Assembly: GCA_022827225.1 (NCBI GenBank)
Contig: JAJDTJ010000092.1
Coordinates: forward strand, 1-64,000
DNA from: Candidatus Poribacteria bacterium
Lineage (GTDB): Bacteria > Poribacteria > WGA-4E > WGA-3G
Direction of reading: 5' to 3'
Length of the DNA stretch: 64,000 bases
Shown: piece by piece, positions 34,914 to 44,220 of the stretch
How the letters are laid out: every line of letters begins with the position of its first letter
How positions within the stretch are numbered: the stretch's first letter is position 1
Notes under the pieces: generated by a model
The model's input: only the letters and a program-made list of their open reading frames with translations
Database searches by the model: none
What the model was told of the DNA's origin: nothing
Translations under genes and position numbers: made by a program

Positions 34914-35795
34914 ATGAAAATTGGCATCCTCTCCCGGGGACCTCAAAACCACTCCACGCGCAGTCTTACCGAAGCCGCCCACAATGCTGACCACACCGCT
35001 GAAGTTTTAGACCCCTTCGGTTTCTATCTCCATATCGGCGGCACCGGCAACCGCATCACCTATCACGGGAAACCGGTAACGGATATTGATGTTCTCTTGC
35101 CACGACTCAGCCGTACAACAGCACAGTACGGTGAAGAGGTCGTGGCACACTTTGAATGGATGGGGACACCTGTCGTCAATCGTTCAAAAGCGATTGCGAC
35201 GGCACGACACAAATTCCGTTCGCTACGTATCCTGGCACAGTACGGCTTACCTATCCCACCAAGTCTCACCGTCGGTTCCGCCGCATTTTTAGAAAACGCC
35301 GTAGCCGAAATGGGAGAGTATCCGTTTATTTTAAAACCGTTTTACGGCACACACGGCAGAGGTGTTATGTTGTTAGATACACCGACATCGCTCACTTCAA
35401 CCGTGGACGCACTCTGTGATCTCCATCACGATTATGTAATTCAGGCTTTCGTTAAGGAAGCCGATGGAGTAGACATCCGTGTTTTCGTCGTCGGTGGTGA
35501 AGCGATTGCTGCGATGAAGAGGAGCGCACCGCCTGGTGAATTCCGTGCAAATATTCACAAAGGCGCGTCGGGAGAAGCCGTCACGCTACCGGAAGAATAT
35601 ACCCACCTCGCTATAAAGGCGACAGCAGCATTGGAATTGGAGATAGCAGGTGTCGATCTATTGGAAACAAAAGAAGGACCCGTCGTGTTGGAAGTCAACC
35701 CGTCGCCGGGGTTTGAAGAACTACAATCGGTCACCGGCATCGATATCGCTGCTGCGATTATCGAATTTGCAACAGAGTTTGGACACAAAAAATAA
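34914..35795 (+). CDS. RimK-like ATP-grasp ligase
   Basis: The 293-residue product is an ATP-grasp enzyme of the RimK/alpha-L-glutamate ligase group. It shows MKIGILSRGPQNHSTRSL, DIDVLLPRLSRTTAQYG, VVNRSKAIATARHKF, ILKPFYGTHGRGVML (ATP lid), EADGVDIRVFVVGGE and the metal-binding end VVLEVNPSPGFEEL. RimK family members add glutamate to proteins or cofactors such as coenzyme F420 or tetrahydromethanopterin; the acceptor here is not known. The gene is separated from the small upstream gene by only 4 bases. Confidence 0.82.
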   Translation: MKIGILSRGPQNHSTRSLTEAAHNADHTAEVLDPFGFYLHIGGTGNRITYHGKPVTDIDVLLPRLSRTTAQYGEEVVAHFEWMGTPVVNRSKAIATARHKFRSLRILAQYGLPIPPSLTVGSAAFLENAVAEMGEYPFILKPFYGTHGRGVMLLDTPTSLTSTVDALCDLHHDYVIQAFVKEADGVDIRVFVVGGEAIAAMKRSAPPGEFRANIHKGASGEAVTLPEEYTHLAIKATAALELEIAGVDLLETKEGPVVLEVNPSPGFEELQSVTGIDIAAAIIEFATEFGHKK

Positions 35796-35963
35796 ACGTC
35801 TGTAGCTTGAAACGTCTTTCTAATTATTAAGTTTTCGCTCTGATCTCCACTACGTTCCGATCAGGTTTTCGGTTTTTCTATCTGATCATAAAAAACTGTA
35901 GTCCAAAACGAAGTGGAGGACGGATTTAAGAGAGGCCCTTTGAGAGGCCTAACCAACTCGATT

Positions 35964-36049
35964 TAACCGCAAGGAAAATTTAAAAAACGGAAATGAGCAT
36001 TAAACCTCCAATTCACCTTACTGAACCGCGAGGAACATTAAAAGTATTA
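35964..36049 (+). repeat. Two A-rich leader motifs at the glycosyltransferase start
   Basis: Copy one (35964-35992, TTAACCGCAAGGAAAATTT) precedes the ATG at 35993. Copy two (about 36017-36049, CTGAACCGCGAGGAACATTA) lies inside the reading frame and precedes a second in-frame ATG at 36050. The upstream gap 35796-35963 also has an inverted repeat CTCCACTACGTT/AACGAAGTGGAG. Confidence 0.55.
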
Positions 36050-37213
36050 ATGTTTAATCACGAGTTCCCACCGATCGGCGGCGGCGGCGGTTGGGTCAGC
36101 CACTTTTTAGGCAAACACTTCGCAGCAGCCGGACACGATGTACATCTAATTACTTCTCAGTTTCGGGATTGTCCGAAAGACGAGAAAGTGGAAGGCTTTC
36201 ATGTCCATCGCGTCCGCGCCCTTCGGAAAAGTCCTGATGTGTGCGCCGTACACGAGATGCTGATCTACGCTGTCAGTTCGAGTCTCTACGGATTAAGATT
36301 TGCCAAGAAGTATAAACCCGATATCGTACAGGTCTTTTTTGGGATTCCTGCGGGGGGTGGTGCCTATCTTCTACAAAAATTCCGAAACGTGCCGTATGTT
36401 GTATTTTTAGGCGGACGCGACGTACCGAGCCGCAATCCAGATCCACCCTATTATCGCTGGTTATACCTGCTGCTAAAACCGATCATCCGATCGATTTGGG
36501 GTAACGCATCAGCGGTCGTCGCTTGTAGCGAAGGCTTACGTGAACTCGCGCGAGAGACAGGTTCGGATATAAAAATGGATGTGATTCCCGATGCTGTGGA
36601 TTTGGAAACTTTTACACCCGTCCAGCGCGATACCTATCCAAAGAAAGTTCGAGTCCTCTCAATCGGGAGACTCATCCCTCGCAAAGGCTTCCAATTTCTA
36701 ATCCGCGCCCTTCCCCAAGTCTTTGAAAAAGTCTCACAGGACTTTGAAATAGAAATTGTCGGCGATGGACCCTATCAGGAAGAACTCTTGGAATTAGCGG
36801 AAAGCCTCGGCGTAGCCTCACATATTCACTTTTCGGGTTCGGTGCCGTATTCCGAATTGCCGCAGAAGTATCGCGATGCCGATCTTTTTATCTTACCCTC
36901 ACTCGCGGAAGGGATGCCGCTCGTCGTTTTGGAGGCGATGGGGACAGGGCTTCCGATCATTGTCAGTCGCGTCCAAGGCATTGATGAACTTGTCGTGGAT
37001 GGCGTTAACGGCGCACTGTTTGATCCGGGCGATGTTGATGGACTTGCACACGCGCTTGTCAAACTGATTGACGCTGGTGAAGATCGCATTAAAATGGGGA
37101 AGGCAAGCACTGAACGCGTCAAACCCTACGATTGGAAATACATCGCCGAGGCTTATTTAAAACTCTATGCTGATATTCTGACAAAAGGAGAGAAAACACA
37201 TGCTCCCAACTAA
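35993..37213 (+). CDS. Glycosyltransferase family 4 protein
   Basis: The 406-residue product is a GT-B glycosyltransferase. The N-domain begins LKVLMFNHEFPPIGGGGGW and shows the acceptor-loop style WVSHFLGKHF; the C-domain has VLSIGRLIPRKGFQFLIRA, EIVGDGPYQEELLELA, the HIHFSGSVPYSELP segment and EGMPLVVLEAMGTGLP (the E-x7-E donor-site pattern). Two possible starts exist: 35993, or the ATG at 36050 that gives a canonical MFNHEFPP opening; each is preceded by a leader motif copy. It overlaps the next gene by 14 bases, so the two are coupled. Donor and acceptor are unknown. Confidence 0.85.
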   Translation: MSIKPPIHLTEPRGTLKVLMFNHEFPPIGGGGGWVSHFLGKHFAAAGHDVHLITSQFRDCPKDEKVEGFHVHRVRALRKSPDVCAVHEMLIYAVSSSLYGLRFAKKYKPDIVQVFFGIPAGGGAYLLQKFRNVPYVVFLGGRDVPSRNPDPPYYRWLYLLLKPIIRSIWGNASAVVACSEGLRELARETGSDIKMDVIPDAVDLETFTPVQRDTYPKKVRVLSIGRLIPRKGFQFLIRALPQVFEKVSQDFEIEIVGDGPYQEELLELAESLGVASHIHFSGSVPYSELPQKYRDADLFILPSLAEGMPLVVLEAMGTGLPIIVSRVQGIDELVVDGVNGALFDPGDVDGLAHALVKLIDAGEDRIKMGKASTERVKPYDWKYIAEAYLKLYADILTKGEKTHAPN

Positions 37214-38660
37214 GATTTTGGCGATCGGGGCAGGCGGCTTGCAACGCGCCTTGACCCACGAATTCGTCCATATCCTCAACCAGCGGAATCTCTACAACGG
37301 CGGTATCTTCGTCGGGCAACCGCGCGGAGCTGAAAAAGCCGACGCATTCAACAGACAAAACGGGATATACCATGTCGTCACATGTGATTTGGGCGGTATC
37401 CACGACATCCGACAAGTTTCAAGTGTCGTCGGCGCGACAACACTCGCCACAGAAGCCGGGCGTGAGAAGTTTTATGCACAAGCTGAGAATCCACTGGACC
37501 TTATCCTTATCGGTGTAACCGAAGCCGGAATCGCTAAAGGCGAACTTGCAATGGATGTGTTAGATGAGACCCTCTATCGCTACTTTTGCCAGCACGGTAC
37601 AGACGCGACGCTCTGCGTTATTAATACTGATAACCTCCGAAATAACGGCGATGTCATCCGCGATATCCTCTGCAACGCGTATCCGAAACGGAGTGATAAT
37701 TACGCTACGTGGTTGGAAACGAACGTCGGTTTTCTTAACGAAATGGGCGACAGACTCGTACCGCAGGTCTACGCTGTACCCGACGAGGTTAAAGCAGCTG
37801 CCCGCGCACAAATTGAGATGATAGATGAATTGGTAACGTATGCAGAGGCAATGCCAGCAACGCCGCTTATTCTTGAAGATTTAGACGGTATGTTACGCGT
37901 CCCGTTCGGTGAACTTCAGGACTACGGCGTTATTGTCAGCCACGAGAGCATCGAACCTTATCACGATTGGAAACTCCTTTTGGTAAATTCCGTGCATGTA
38001 CCGGGGATTACACATAAGGGGACGCTCTCTGGGATTGACTATGTGAACGAAGCCGCAGCACACCCAACGTTCGCACCGCATTTGGAACGCCTGATGAACG
38101 GATATGCGGAGATCGTGGAAGCAGATATCCCCATCGCCGGTAAAAGCGCGAAAGCGTATACACTGGAATTCGTTGACCGCATCCGCCGAGTCAAAGACGA
38201 TAATGCCCGGATTAACATCATCGAGACCGTGAAACTCCGCGAACGCGCCGCCGATATCGTCCGGTCACCGAACTACGATGCCAGCACAGAACTTTTCAAA
38301 TCCGACTTCGCCTATTCCTTCGCAACGGTGCTCCGATTCCTGACCCCACACGCAATCTCGTCTCTTGATGACTATAGAGGTATCACCGATACCGCTACAG
38401 AATATGAAATCCGAGACCCTGACCGGACGATACAGGACGTTCTGAGGGGCGCATTTGGTGCGAGTCTAACAGACGTTGAAAAACGGATTGAGGATATCTT
38501 CTCAAAGGCAGCCCTGTGGTCACCCGCTGGTGGGACACCCTTGCGCGGCTTACACGAGAACCGAGATTTTATCCAGCGTGTCGTACATTATTATCATCGG
38601 TTGGTCAACGGGGAGACGTGTCTTGCAGTTTTGGAAGGTATTAATTTAGGAAGCACATAG
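37200..38660 (+). CDS. Mannitol/polyol long-chain dehydrogenase family protein
   Basis: The 486-residue product belongs to the polyol-specific long-chain dehydrogenases (mannitol 2-dehydrogenase, mannonate and tagaturonate reductases). The Rossmann part starts MLPTKILAIGAGGLQRALTH, and the catalytic signature is visible as HDWKLLLVNSVH in the middle, with the Lys and His of the K-x-x-L-x-N-x-x-H pattern. The ATG has AAGGAG upstream and lies inside the end of the glycosyltransferase gene. The substrate (uronate or hexitol) cannot be fixed from the sequence. Confidence 0.8.
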   Translation: MLPTKILAIGAGGLQRALTHEFVHILNQRNLYNGGIFVGQPRGAEKADAFNRQNGIYHVVTCDLGGIHDIRQVSSVVGATTLATEAGREKFYAQAENPLDLILIGVTEAGIAKGELAMDVLDETLYRYFCQHGTDATLCVINTDNLRNNGDVIRDILCNAYPKRSDNYATWLETNVGFLNEMGDRLVPQVYAVPDEVKAAARAQIEMIDELVTYAEAMPATPLILEDLDGMLRVPFGELQDYGVIVSHESIEPYHDWKLLLVNSVHVPGITHKGTLSGIDYVNEAAAHPTFAPHLERLMNGYAEIVEADIPIAGKSAKAYTLEFVDRIRRVKDDNARINIIETVKLRERAADIVRSPNYDASTELFKSDFAYSFATVLRFLTPHAISSLDDYRGITDTATEYEIRDPDRTIQDVLRGAFGASLTDVEKRIEDIFSKAALWSPAGGTPLRGLHENRDFIQRVVHYYHRLVNGETCLAVLEGINLGST

Positions 38661-38726
38661 AATAGGTGTGTTCAGTAGAGGGGCCATAGGTGTCAATTAA
38701 AAAAAATAACCGCCTCGGTCCCCAGG

Positions 38727-38760
38727 TCCGGTAGGTTCGGTTTGCAACCGAACCGGATTT
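38727..38760 (+). terminator. Likely intrinsic terminator after the polyol dehydrogenase
   Basis: TCCGGTAGGTTCGGTT pairs with AACCGAACCGGA around TGC, with a bulged TA, followed by TTTTA. It can also work in the opposite direction. Confidence 0.5.
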
Positions 38761-38795
38761 TACAGAGAAACCTTGAAGACTTCAAAGACCTCCTC

Positions 38796-38822
38796 AGTCG
38801 CGTAGCGACGGAATGTTTATAG
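38796..38822. repeat. REP-like short hairpin (copy 1)
   Basis: AGTCGCGTAGCGACGGAATG followed by TTTATAG. It has the same layout as two copies at 62384-62410 and 62434-62460, with a palindromic head around CGTAG and a tail ATGTTTATAG. Confidence 0.5.
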
Positions 38823-39117
38823 CAGCTCGTGAAAGACAATTTTGGAGCAAGTGACTAAAAACTTCGCGCCAGTACACCTTGAAGTGCCACCGTTTATTCA
38901 GACCACAAAATCAGCAAAGTTAAGACAAGTTTTTTCGTTGAAATTCGACAGGTATCAAATACCCTAATGCTGAGTTCGGAAACTTTGCATCATTGAAGCA
39001 GAAGGAGCCAGGAGGCAAGTTTGGTGTAAGGGTTGGGTGATCCAACCCCTACGAGATCAAAAATCTTCATCAAATCGCGCCTATAAGAAGCAGGTGTTTT
39101 AAAAGCGCATGAGTCCG

Positions 39118-40071
39118 CTAATCCACTAAAGAGATAACGCCTTTTTTGCGTTGCAGCACGGCATCGTAGAATCGCATTGTACCAACGCAATCTTGGATAC
39201 TCGATACCGGTTCCCGACCCTCACGGATAGCATTAACAAACTCCGTGAGACTGATACCGTCACCCGTCAGTTCACCGTTACGTTCATCGGAGAAATTAGA
39301 GGTGAAGGTGTTCCCAGCTTCCGTGAAATGCTGGGCACCCCACAACCCGTCTAAAACGATGTATTCGTGTTGCCCAGTAATTTCGATGTAGTCGTAGTTA
39401 CGCCGCCACAACCGTTGACTCGTGAGCTGCAGGCTGCCCACTGCACCGTTTGTGTATTCTACAGCGACAGCGAACGCGCCTTGCCCATCCACCTCGTTGT
39501 GAAAAACGCTAAGTTCTTTCACGTCAGCGCCAGCGATATGCCTCGCCAGATCAAAATGATGGATAGCAAAATCGAGGAGGTAACTTTTGACCGTCGGGTA
39601 TTTCCCACTGCAGAACGAGCAGAAGAGTTGCGTAAGTGTACCGAACGATTCGGTCTGCATAATCGCTTTCGCTTGACGTACGCCTTGACTGAAACGCCGC
39701 TGGAAGTTCACCATGAGGGTCTTACCGTGTTTTTCTGCGGTTTCTGCCAAAGCGAGCGTCTCTTCAAGGGACGGTGCCGGCGGTTTCGGTGTGAATACAT
39801 GATACCCCGCTGCAAGCGTTTCAAGCACAAGCGGCTGACGCGGGTCAGGTCCCATAGAGATAATAACGGCTTCGAGGTCTTCTTTTTCAAACATTTCGTG
39901 CCTATCGGTGTAATAGCGACCTGTACCGAATTTACCCGCAGCAGCCTTAGCGCGATTCTCGTCTGCATCACAAACCGCTTGCAAGGCGACTGGGGCAAGA
40001 TGAAGTGCAGGATAAATAGTGTGCCGCGCGAAACCGCCGGCACCGAGAAATCCTATCCGAAGAGGTTCCAT
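39118..40071 (-). CDS. Gfo/Idh/MocA family oxidoreductase
   Basis: The 317-residue product has the N-terminal NAD-binding fold LRIGFLGAGGFARHTIYPAL and the family EKP-like site HVFTPKPPAPSLE (K96), where EK is replaced by PK. A C-terminal alpha/beta domain follows. The start at 40071 (AAGGAAACAG upstream) is preferred; a longer in-frame start would add 24 residues encoded by a palindromic repeat. Such enzymes oxidise or reduce sugars or inositols; the substrate is unknown. Its stop is near 39118, close to the structured gap after the polyol dehydrogenase. Confidence 0.8.
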   Translation of the reverse strand: MEPLRIGFLGAGGFARHTIYPALHLAPVALQAVCDADENRAKAAAGKFGTGRYYTDRHEMFEKEDLEAVIISMGPDPRQPLVLETLAAGYHVFTPKPPAPSLEETLALAETAEKHGKTLMVNFQRRFSQGVRQAKAIMQTESFGTLTQLFCSFCSGKYPTVKSYLLDFAIHHFDLARHIAGADVKELSVFHNEVDGQGAFAVAVEYTNGAVGSLQLTSQRLWRRNYDYIEITGQHEYIVLDGLWGAQHFTEAGNTFTSNFSDERNGELTGDGISLTEFVNAIREGREPVSSIQDCVGTMRFYDAVLQRKKGVISLVD

Positions 40072-40086
40072 ATCTGTTTCCTTTTT

Positions 40087-40230
40087 TGGCTTTCGGCTGT
40101 CAGCAAGAATGGCTTTCAGTTTTCGGCTATCAGTTGTCAGCAATAAGAGGTTTTTGATTAAAAGAAGTCCTCTTTGCTGACGGCTGACTGCTGAAGGCTA
40201 CTTCGCTGATGGCTATTCTGCTGACAGCCA
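40087..40230. repeat. Palindromic element with iterated arms (copy 4)
   Basis: Left words GGCTGTCAGC, GGCTTTCAG, CGGCTATCAG face right words GCTGACGGCTGAC, CTGATGGCTA, GCTGACAGCC. The core AAGAGGTTTTTGATTAAAAG is nearly identical to the core of the copy at 5571-5668. Confidence 0.65.
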
Positions 40231-40365
40231 TTGAAAAATAAAATTTGCCTCCAATTTACCACAACCTCGGGGCAGTGTAAAGGAAATTTTTGTTTACAGT
40301 TGAAATTTCAATTCAACCTAATTCCGAAAATTGTGTCAAAAGATAAAAGGCATAAAACTTGAACC

Positions 40366-40509
40366 AACCGCAAGGTAAATTAAAAAACAAAAAACATAGC
40401 CTTGAACAACGTTCAAGGCGGAACTACGGAAATTGAACTTATCAATCAGAGCAACCTGACCGAACCGCAAAGTAAATTAAAAAACACCGAACCGCAAGGT
40501 AAATTAAAT
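40366..40509 (+). repeat. Three leader motifs at the MFS transporter start
   Basis: Copies at 40366-40389 (before the TTG start), 40456-40485 and 40486-40509 (both inside the frame, read as LTEPQSKLK and TEPQGKLN). Each has the core AACCGCAA(G/A)G followed by TAAATTAA. Confidence 0.6.
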
Positions 40510-41856
40510 ATCCAACGGCGAAACTTCCGATTTGCGCTGCTCCAAGGCACCTTCATGCGTATTAACCTCGCATTTGCGGATTCATCGACCGTGCTGCCTG
40601 CTTTTATTGATAAATTAAGTGGTTCCTCCCTTCTCGTAGGGTTAACCGGTTCAATCATGACAGCAGGTTGGATGTGGCCCCAGTTGTTGATGTCAAATCT
40701 ACTGGAGCACCGCCCACGTAAAATGCCGTTCTACGCACTCGGTATGAGTATTCGTGTGTTGGCGTGGCTCGCCGTATTTTTCTGCACTATCACAATCGGT
40801 GAACGAAATCCGATGCTGCTCGCCGGTTCTTTCCTCGGACTCTATTTCTTATCTTCTTCCGCAATGGGGGTTTCAACGCTCCCTTACATGGACATCGTCT
40901 CCAAGGCGATAGAACCACAGCGACGCGCCCGTTTCTTCAGCCTACGACAAATATACGGCGGTTTCTTCGCTATCTGGGTCGGGTTCCTCGTCCGTGCCGT
41001 ACTCGGAGACCCAGCCGAATTTACCGGCATACTCGGCGGTATCACACAAGCTTTCAGATCCTTCACCATGTACTTTATCGGCACCATCTGTAACGTTGAG
41101 ACAGATCTCGGTTTCCCCTACAACTACGCCTTTCTCTTTATCTGCTCGGTGACTGCAGCGTTCCTTTCATTCATCAGTTTCTTAGGTGTCCGCGAACCGA
41201 TTCATCCGGTTCACCCGACCCGGCAACCGATCTCCGAACATTTAAAGCAGGGACCCCACTTCCTCCGAACAGACGCAAATTACCGAAGGTTCATCCTCTT
41301 CCGTGTTTTTGCACACTTCTCTGGAATGGCAACCCCGTTCTACATGCCTTATGCTCTAAACGAACTCGGATTTTCAGATGCAACCATCGGATTTTTTATC
41401 GTCAGTTCCGCCCTGAGCGGTGTCGTTTCAAACGCGATGTGGGGATATGTCGGCGAAAAGTATGGCGTGCGATGGGTGCTGATTATCACGGCAGGTATGA
41501 TGGGCTTTCCGCCTATACTCGCTTTTTCTTCTGGCTTATTACCGATTTCATTACAGATGCCTGCATTTTTTATGATTTTCATCGTCGGCGGCATTTTGGG
41601 CAACGGCATGATGGTCGGTTTCATGGCATACATGTTGAATATCGCACCCCCACGAAACCGGCCGACTTACATCGGCTTTATGAACACGTTACTCATGCCT
41701 GTGAGTTTCGCACCGACATTGGGTGGTGCTCTCAGACCATTTATCGGCTATCGGTGGCTGTTCGCGCTTTCAATCGGCTTATGCATCGTTGCCTTCCGCA
41801 TCGCCACAGGTCTCCAAGAGATTATGCATGCTAATGAAGCAGAAACCGAAGCGTAG
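40402..41856 (+). CDS. MFS transporter
   Basis: The 484-residue product has the look of a 12-segment major facilitator: after a polar lead of about 45 residues come many hydrophobic segments, for example LLVGLTGSIMTAGWMWP, VLAWLAVFFCTITIG, MLLAGSFLGLYFLSS, IGFFIVSSALSGVVS and MMVGFMAYMLNIAPP. The MFS loop-type motif is degenerate. The TTG start at 40402 produces an N-terminus built from two in-frame copies of the leader motif; a true start closer to NIQRRNFRFALLQGTF is possible. Substrate cannot be predicted. Confidence 0.72.
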   Translation: MNNVQGGTTEIELINQSNLTEPQSKLKNTEPQGKLNIQRRNFRFALLQGTFMRINLAFADSSTVLPAFIDKLSGSSLLVGLTGSIMTAGWMWPQLLMSNLLEHRPRKMPFYALGMSIRVLAWLAVFFCTITIGERNPMLLAGSFLGLYFLSSSAMGVSTLPYMDIVSKAIEPQRRARFFSLRQIYGGFFAIWVGFLVRAVLGDPAEFTGILGGITQAFRSFTMYFIGTICNVETDLGFPYNYAFLFICSVTAAFLSFISFLGVREPIHPVHPTRQPISEHLKQGPHFLRTDANYRRFILFRVFAHFSGMATPFYMPYALNELGFSDATIGFFIVSSALSGVVSNAMWGYVGEKYGVRWVLIITAGMMGFPPILAFSSGLLPISLQMPAFFMIFIVGGILGNGMMVGFMAYMLNIAPPRNRPTYIGFMNTLLMPVSFAPTLGGALRPFIGYRWLFALSIGLCIVAFRIATGLQEIMHANEAETEA

Positions 41857-42065
41857 CCATTTATTTTTTTTTCTTGTCGTTGATGCATTAACCACCTAAC
41901 GCGCCTTTCCCGAAAGATATTTGGAGAACTGAGACCTCAATAGGAGCATGCTGCTATTTTTCAACGGCACATTTTCCAGTTTTTGTGGTATACTTAAAAA
42001 GAGCGCAGAAATCCGAGACAGACATTCCATCAAAGTATCCAATTATACAAGAGGAATCTGAGCGT

Positions 42066-44036
42066 ATGAAACCCACTTCATGCACCATTCTTTTGGTGCT
42101 ACTTATCGTTTCAACGCTATACCTACCGAGCAGCTTCGCCCAAGATTACACACAATGGGGTTTACCCGAAGGTGCGAAAGCCCGCATCGGTAAAGGCAGT
42201 ATTAGTGATATGCAGTACTCCGCGGATGGCACTCTATTAGCAGTCGCCGGTTCTGTCGGCATTTGGCTCTACGACGCGGAAACCCTTCAAGAACTATCTT
42301 TACTCAGGAGAGATGTGCAGGGTGCTCGTAGCATAGCGTTCAGTCCGGATGGTGTTACACTTGCTCATAGCAGCTATAGCGATATCACACTATGGGACGT
42401 TGCCACGAGAGAACACAAGAAAACATTTGCAGATGTTGGTAGCCCCAAAGTTGTCTTATTTAGTCCAGATGGATTGGCACTCGCGAGTGTAGAGTACAAA
42501 GAAATCCGCCTATGGGACGCAAAAACGGGCGCACAGAAAAAGACACTCGCGGAGCAACCAGATTATATCTCCAGAATATTGTTCAGCCCTGATGGCAACA
42601 CAATCGCAAGTATGAGCCGAGATGGCATAATCCGTTTGTGGGATACCTCTACAGGGAAAGAGAGGAAAACACTCACGGTATCTGCGAAAACTGGTTCCAA
42701 GTTGGCGTTGGCGTTCAGTCCCAATGGAAAAACACTTGTAAATGGTGGTGAAGATGGGACAATTCGCTTATGGGATACAGAAACTGGAGAGCTCAAGAAA
42801 ACACTCACAGGACATACAAAGCCTGTCCACAGCGTCTCGTTCAGTCCGGATGGGCAAACGCTTGCAACCGGGAGTGCGGACAAAACCGTCCGACTCTGGG
42901 ATGTCAACACTGGGAAACAAAAGAGAATACTGAAGTATGCCGATCATGTTGATCATGTATTGTTCAGTCCAGATGGTCAAACCCTCGTAAGTGCAAGTTC
43001 GCACCATGACATTCGCACCTGGGATGCAAACACTGGGAAACTTAAAAAAACCGTTACAGGACATGCCTTCTGGATGGCGGGTGTGTCCTTTAGTCCTGAT
43101 GGGAAAACGCTTGCTACTATGAATACGGATACTATTATCCGCTTGTGGGATGCAAACACCGGACAGTATAAAAAGTCTCTTACGAATCAACTATCGGGGG
43201 ATGTGGGTTATTTCGAGAGTGTCTCCTTTAGCCCTGATGGGCACACCCTTGCTGCCGCAAGTGGAAACAAAACGGAACTCCCGGACTTCAGGCACAGTTT
43301 TGGTTTAAGTGGGGGACCGGACAAAGTCGTCTATCTATGGGATGTGGAAACTGGAAAACAGGTGAAAATATTCACCGGTCACACAGCACCCGTCGAGAGT
43401 GTCTCGTTCAGTCCGGATGGTCAAACCCTCGCAAGTGGAAGTGACGACAAGACAATCCGTCTATGGGACATCTCAGCAAAGAAAGAAAAAAAAGTGCTCA
43501 CAGGGCATACGGAGAGTGTCACGAGTCTCACATTCAGTCCGGATGGCACAACACTGGTGAGTGGAAGTCTGAACGGTAGCATTCACTTGTGGGACACAAA
43601 CACTGGAGAACATAAGCAGACGCTTGCAGGTCATACTGCAGAAGTTAGATGTCTCTCATTTAGTTCCGATGGAAAAATCCTCGCCAGCACAAGTCTCGAC
43701 GGGACACTCCGTTTATGGGATACAGATACCGGTAGGCAAGAAAAGACACTCGCGACATATAACGGAACTGTTTGGAATACGTGGTTCAGTTCTGACGGAG
43801 AAATCCTTGCAAGTCAAAGTGGAAGTTCAGAAGTTAATATCCGTCTATGGAGGGAAGTCCGTCTTTGGGATGTCGTCAGAGAACAGGATATGAAAACTCT
43901 CGTGGGGCATACGGCTGGCATATTGAGCGTGTCATTCAGTCTGGATGGACGAACCCTCGCAACTGGTAGCAGTGATAACATAGTGCTGCTATGGGACTTA
44001 ACGGATATACTTAGCCCGACAGGTGATGCAAAATAA
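42066..44036 (+). CDS. Secreted 14-blade WD40 protein (large member 1)
   Basis: The product of 656 residues starts at the ATG after GAGGAATCTGAGCGT, conserved in large members 1-3. A signal peptide (MKPTSCTILLVLLIVSTLYL, cut after SFA) precedes the conserved DYTQWGLPEGAKARIGKGS. Fourteen WD40 repeats can be counted (FSPDG/FSSDG/FSLDG type), two seven-bladed propellers. No dockerin tail. A large-small gene pair follows; its small partner is at 44221 but a MITE separates them here. Confidence 0.75.
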   Translation: MKPTSCTILLVLLIVSTLYLPSSFAQDYTQWGLPEGAKARIGKGSISDMQYSADGTLLAVAGSVGIWLYDAETLQELSLLRRDVQGARSIAFSPDGVTLAHSSYSDITLWDVATREHKKTFADVGSPKVVLFSPDGLALASVEYKEIRLWDAKTGAQKKTLAEQPDYISRILFSPDGNTIASMSRDGIIRLWDTSTGKERKTLTVSAKTGSKLALAFSPNGKTLVNGGEDGTIRLWDTETGELKKTLTGHTKPVHSVSFSPDGQTLATGSADKTVRLWDVNTGKQKRILKYADHVDHVLFSPDGQTLVSASSHHDIRTWDANTGKLKKTVTGHAFWMAGVSFSPDGKTLATMNTDTIIRLWDANTGQYKKSLTNQLSGDVGYFESVSFSPDGHTLAAASGNKTELPDFRHSFGLSGGPDKVVYLWDVETGKQVKIFTGHTAPVESVSFSPDGQTLASGSDDKTIRLWDISAKKEKKVLTGHTESVTSLTFSPDGTTLVSGSLNGSIHLWDTNTGEHKQTLAGHTAEVRCLSFSSDGKILASTSLDGTLRLWDTDTGRQEKTLATYNGTVWNTWFSSDGEILASQSGSSEVNIRLWREVRLWDVVREQDMKTLVGHTAGILSVSFSLDGRTLATGSSDNIVLLWDLTDILSPTGDAK

Positions 44037-44055
44037 TGTATTGACGGAAGAAAAT

Positions 44056-44168
44056 CAGGACTTACGCAGCCCCTTTGCAGGGTTTTTGCTGGGGGGTTTC
44101 TTCAGGGTTTGAAACCCCGTCTGCAGTGTGTAATAGGTAAGTTGTTATGGAAAAATGTGTAAGTCCTA
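44056..44168. mobile_element. MITE, reversed orientation (copy 4 of the family)
   Basis: CAGGACTTACGCAG on the left and TGTGTAAGTCCTA on the right, opposite in polarity to the other copies (the CAGG end is at the left). Flanks AAAAT and AAGAT differ by one base, a possible 5-base duplication. It lies in the gap between a large and a small WD40 gene. Confidence 0.6.
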
Positions 44169-44220
44169 AAGATGTCCGTTCTATTATTGATAGGTTGCAG
44201 CTATTTGTGGGGTCAAAATA

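Larger units (their letters stand above)
38661..39117. other. Structured intergenic region with several hairpins
   Basis: 457 bases between convergent genes. It contains a GC-rich terminator-like hairpin (38727-38760), a REP-like hairpin (38796-38822) and a weaker palindrome (39026-39052, GTAAGGGTTGG facing CCAACCCCTAC). No gene or RNA motif is recognisable in the remainder. Confidence 0.5.

Noticed and set aside
40072..40143. 24-residue extension of the Gfo/Idh start
   Set aside because: It is encoded by the palindromic element (repeated DSRKxK words); the ATG at 40071 has AAGGA and gives a standard Rossmann start.
39367..40146. Open frame of 259 codons opposite the Gfo/Idh gene
   Set aside because: The opposite strand has a clear oxidoreductase with family motifs; the plus-strand frame has no homologous pattern and its end lies in a repeat.
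41935..41995. Possible truncated MITE and TATACT promoter before large WD40 member 1
   Set aside because: TAGGAGCATGCTGCT resembles the left part of a MITE but lacks a right end; the TATACT has no acceptable -35 at the usual distance, so neither is annotated.
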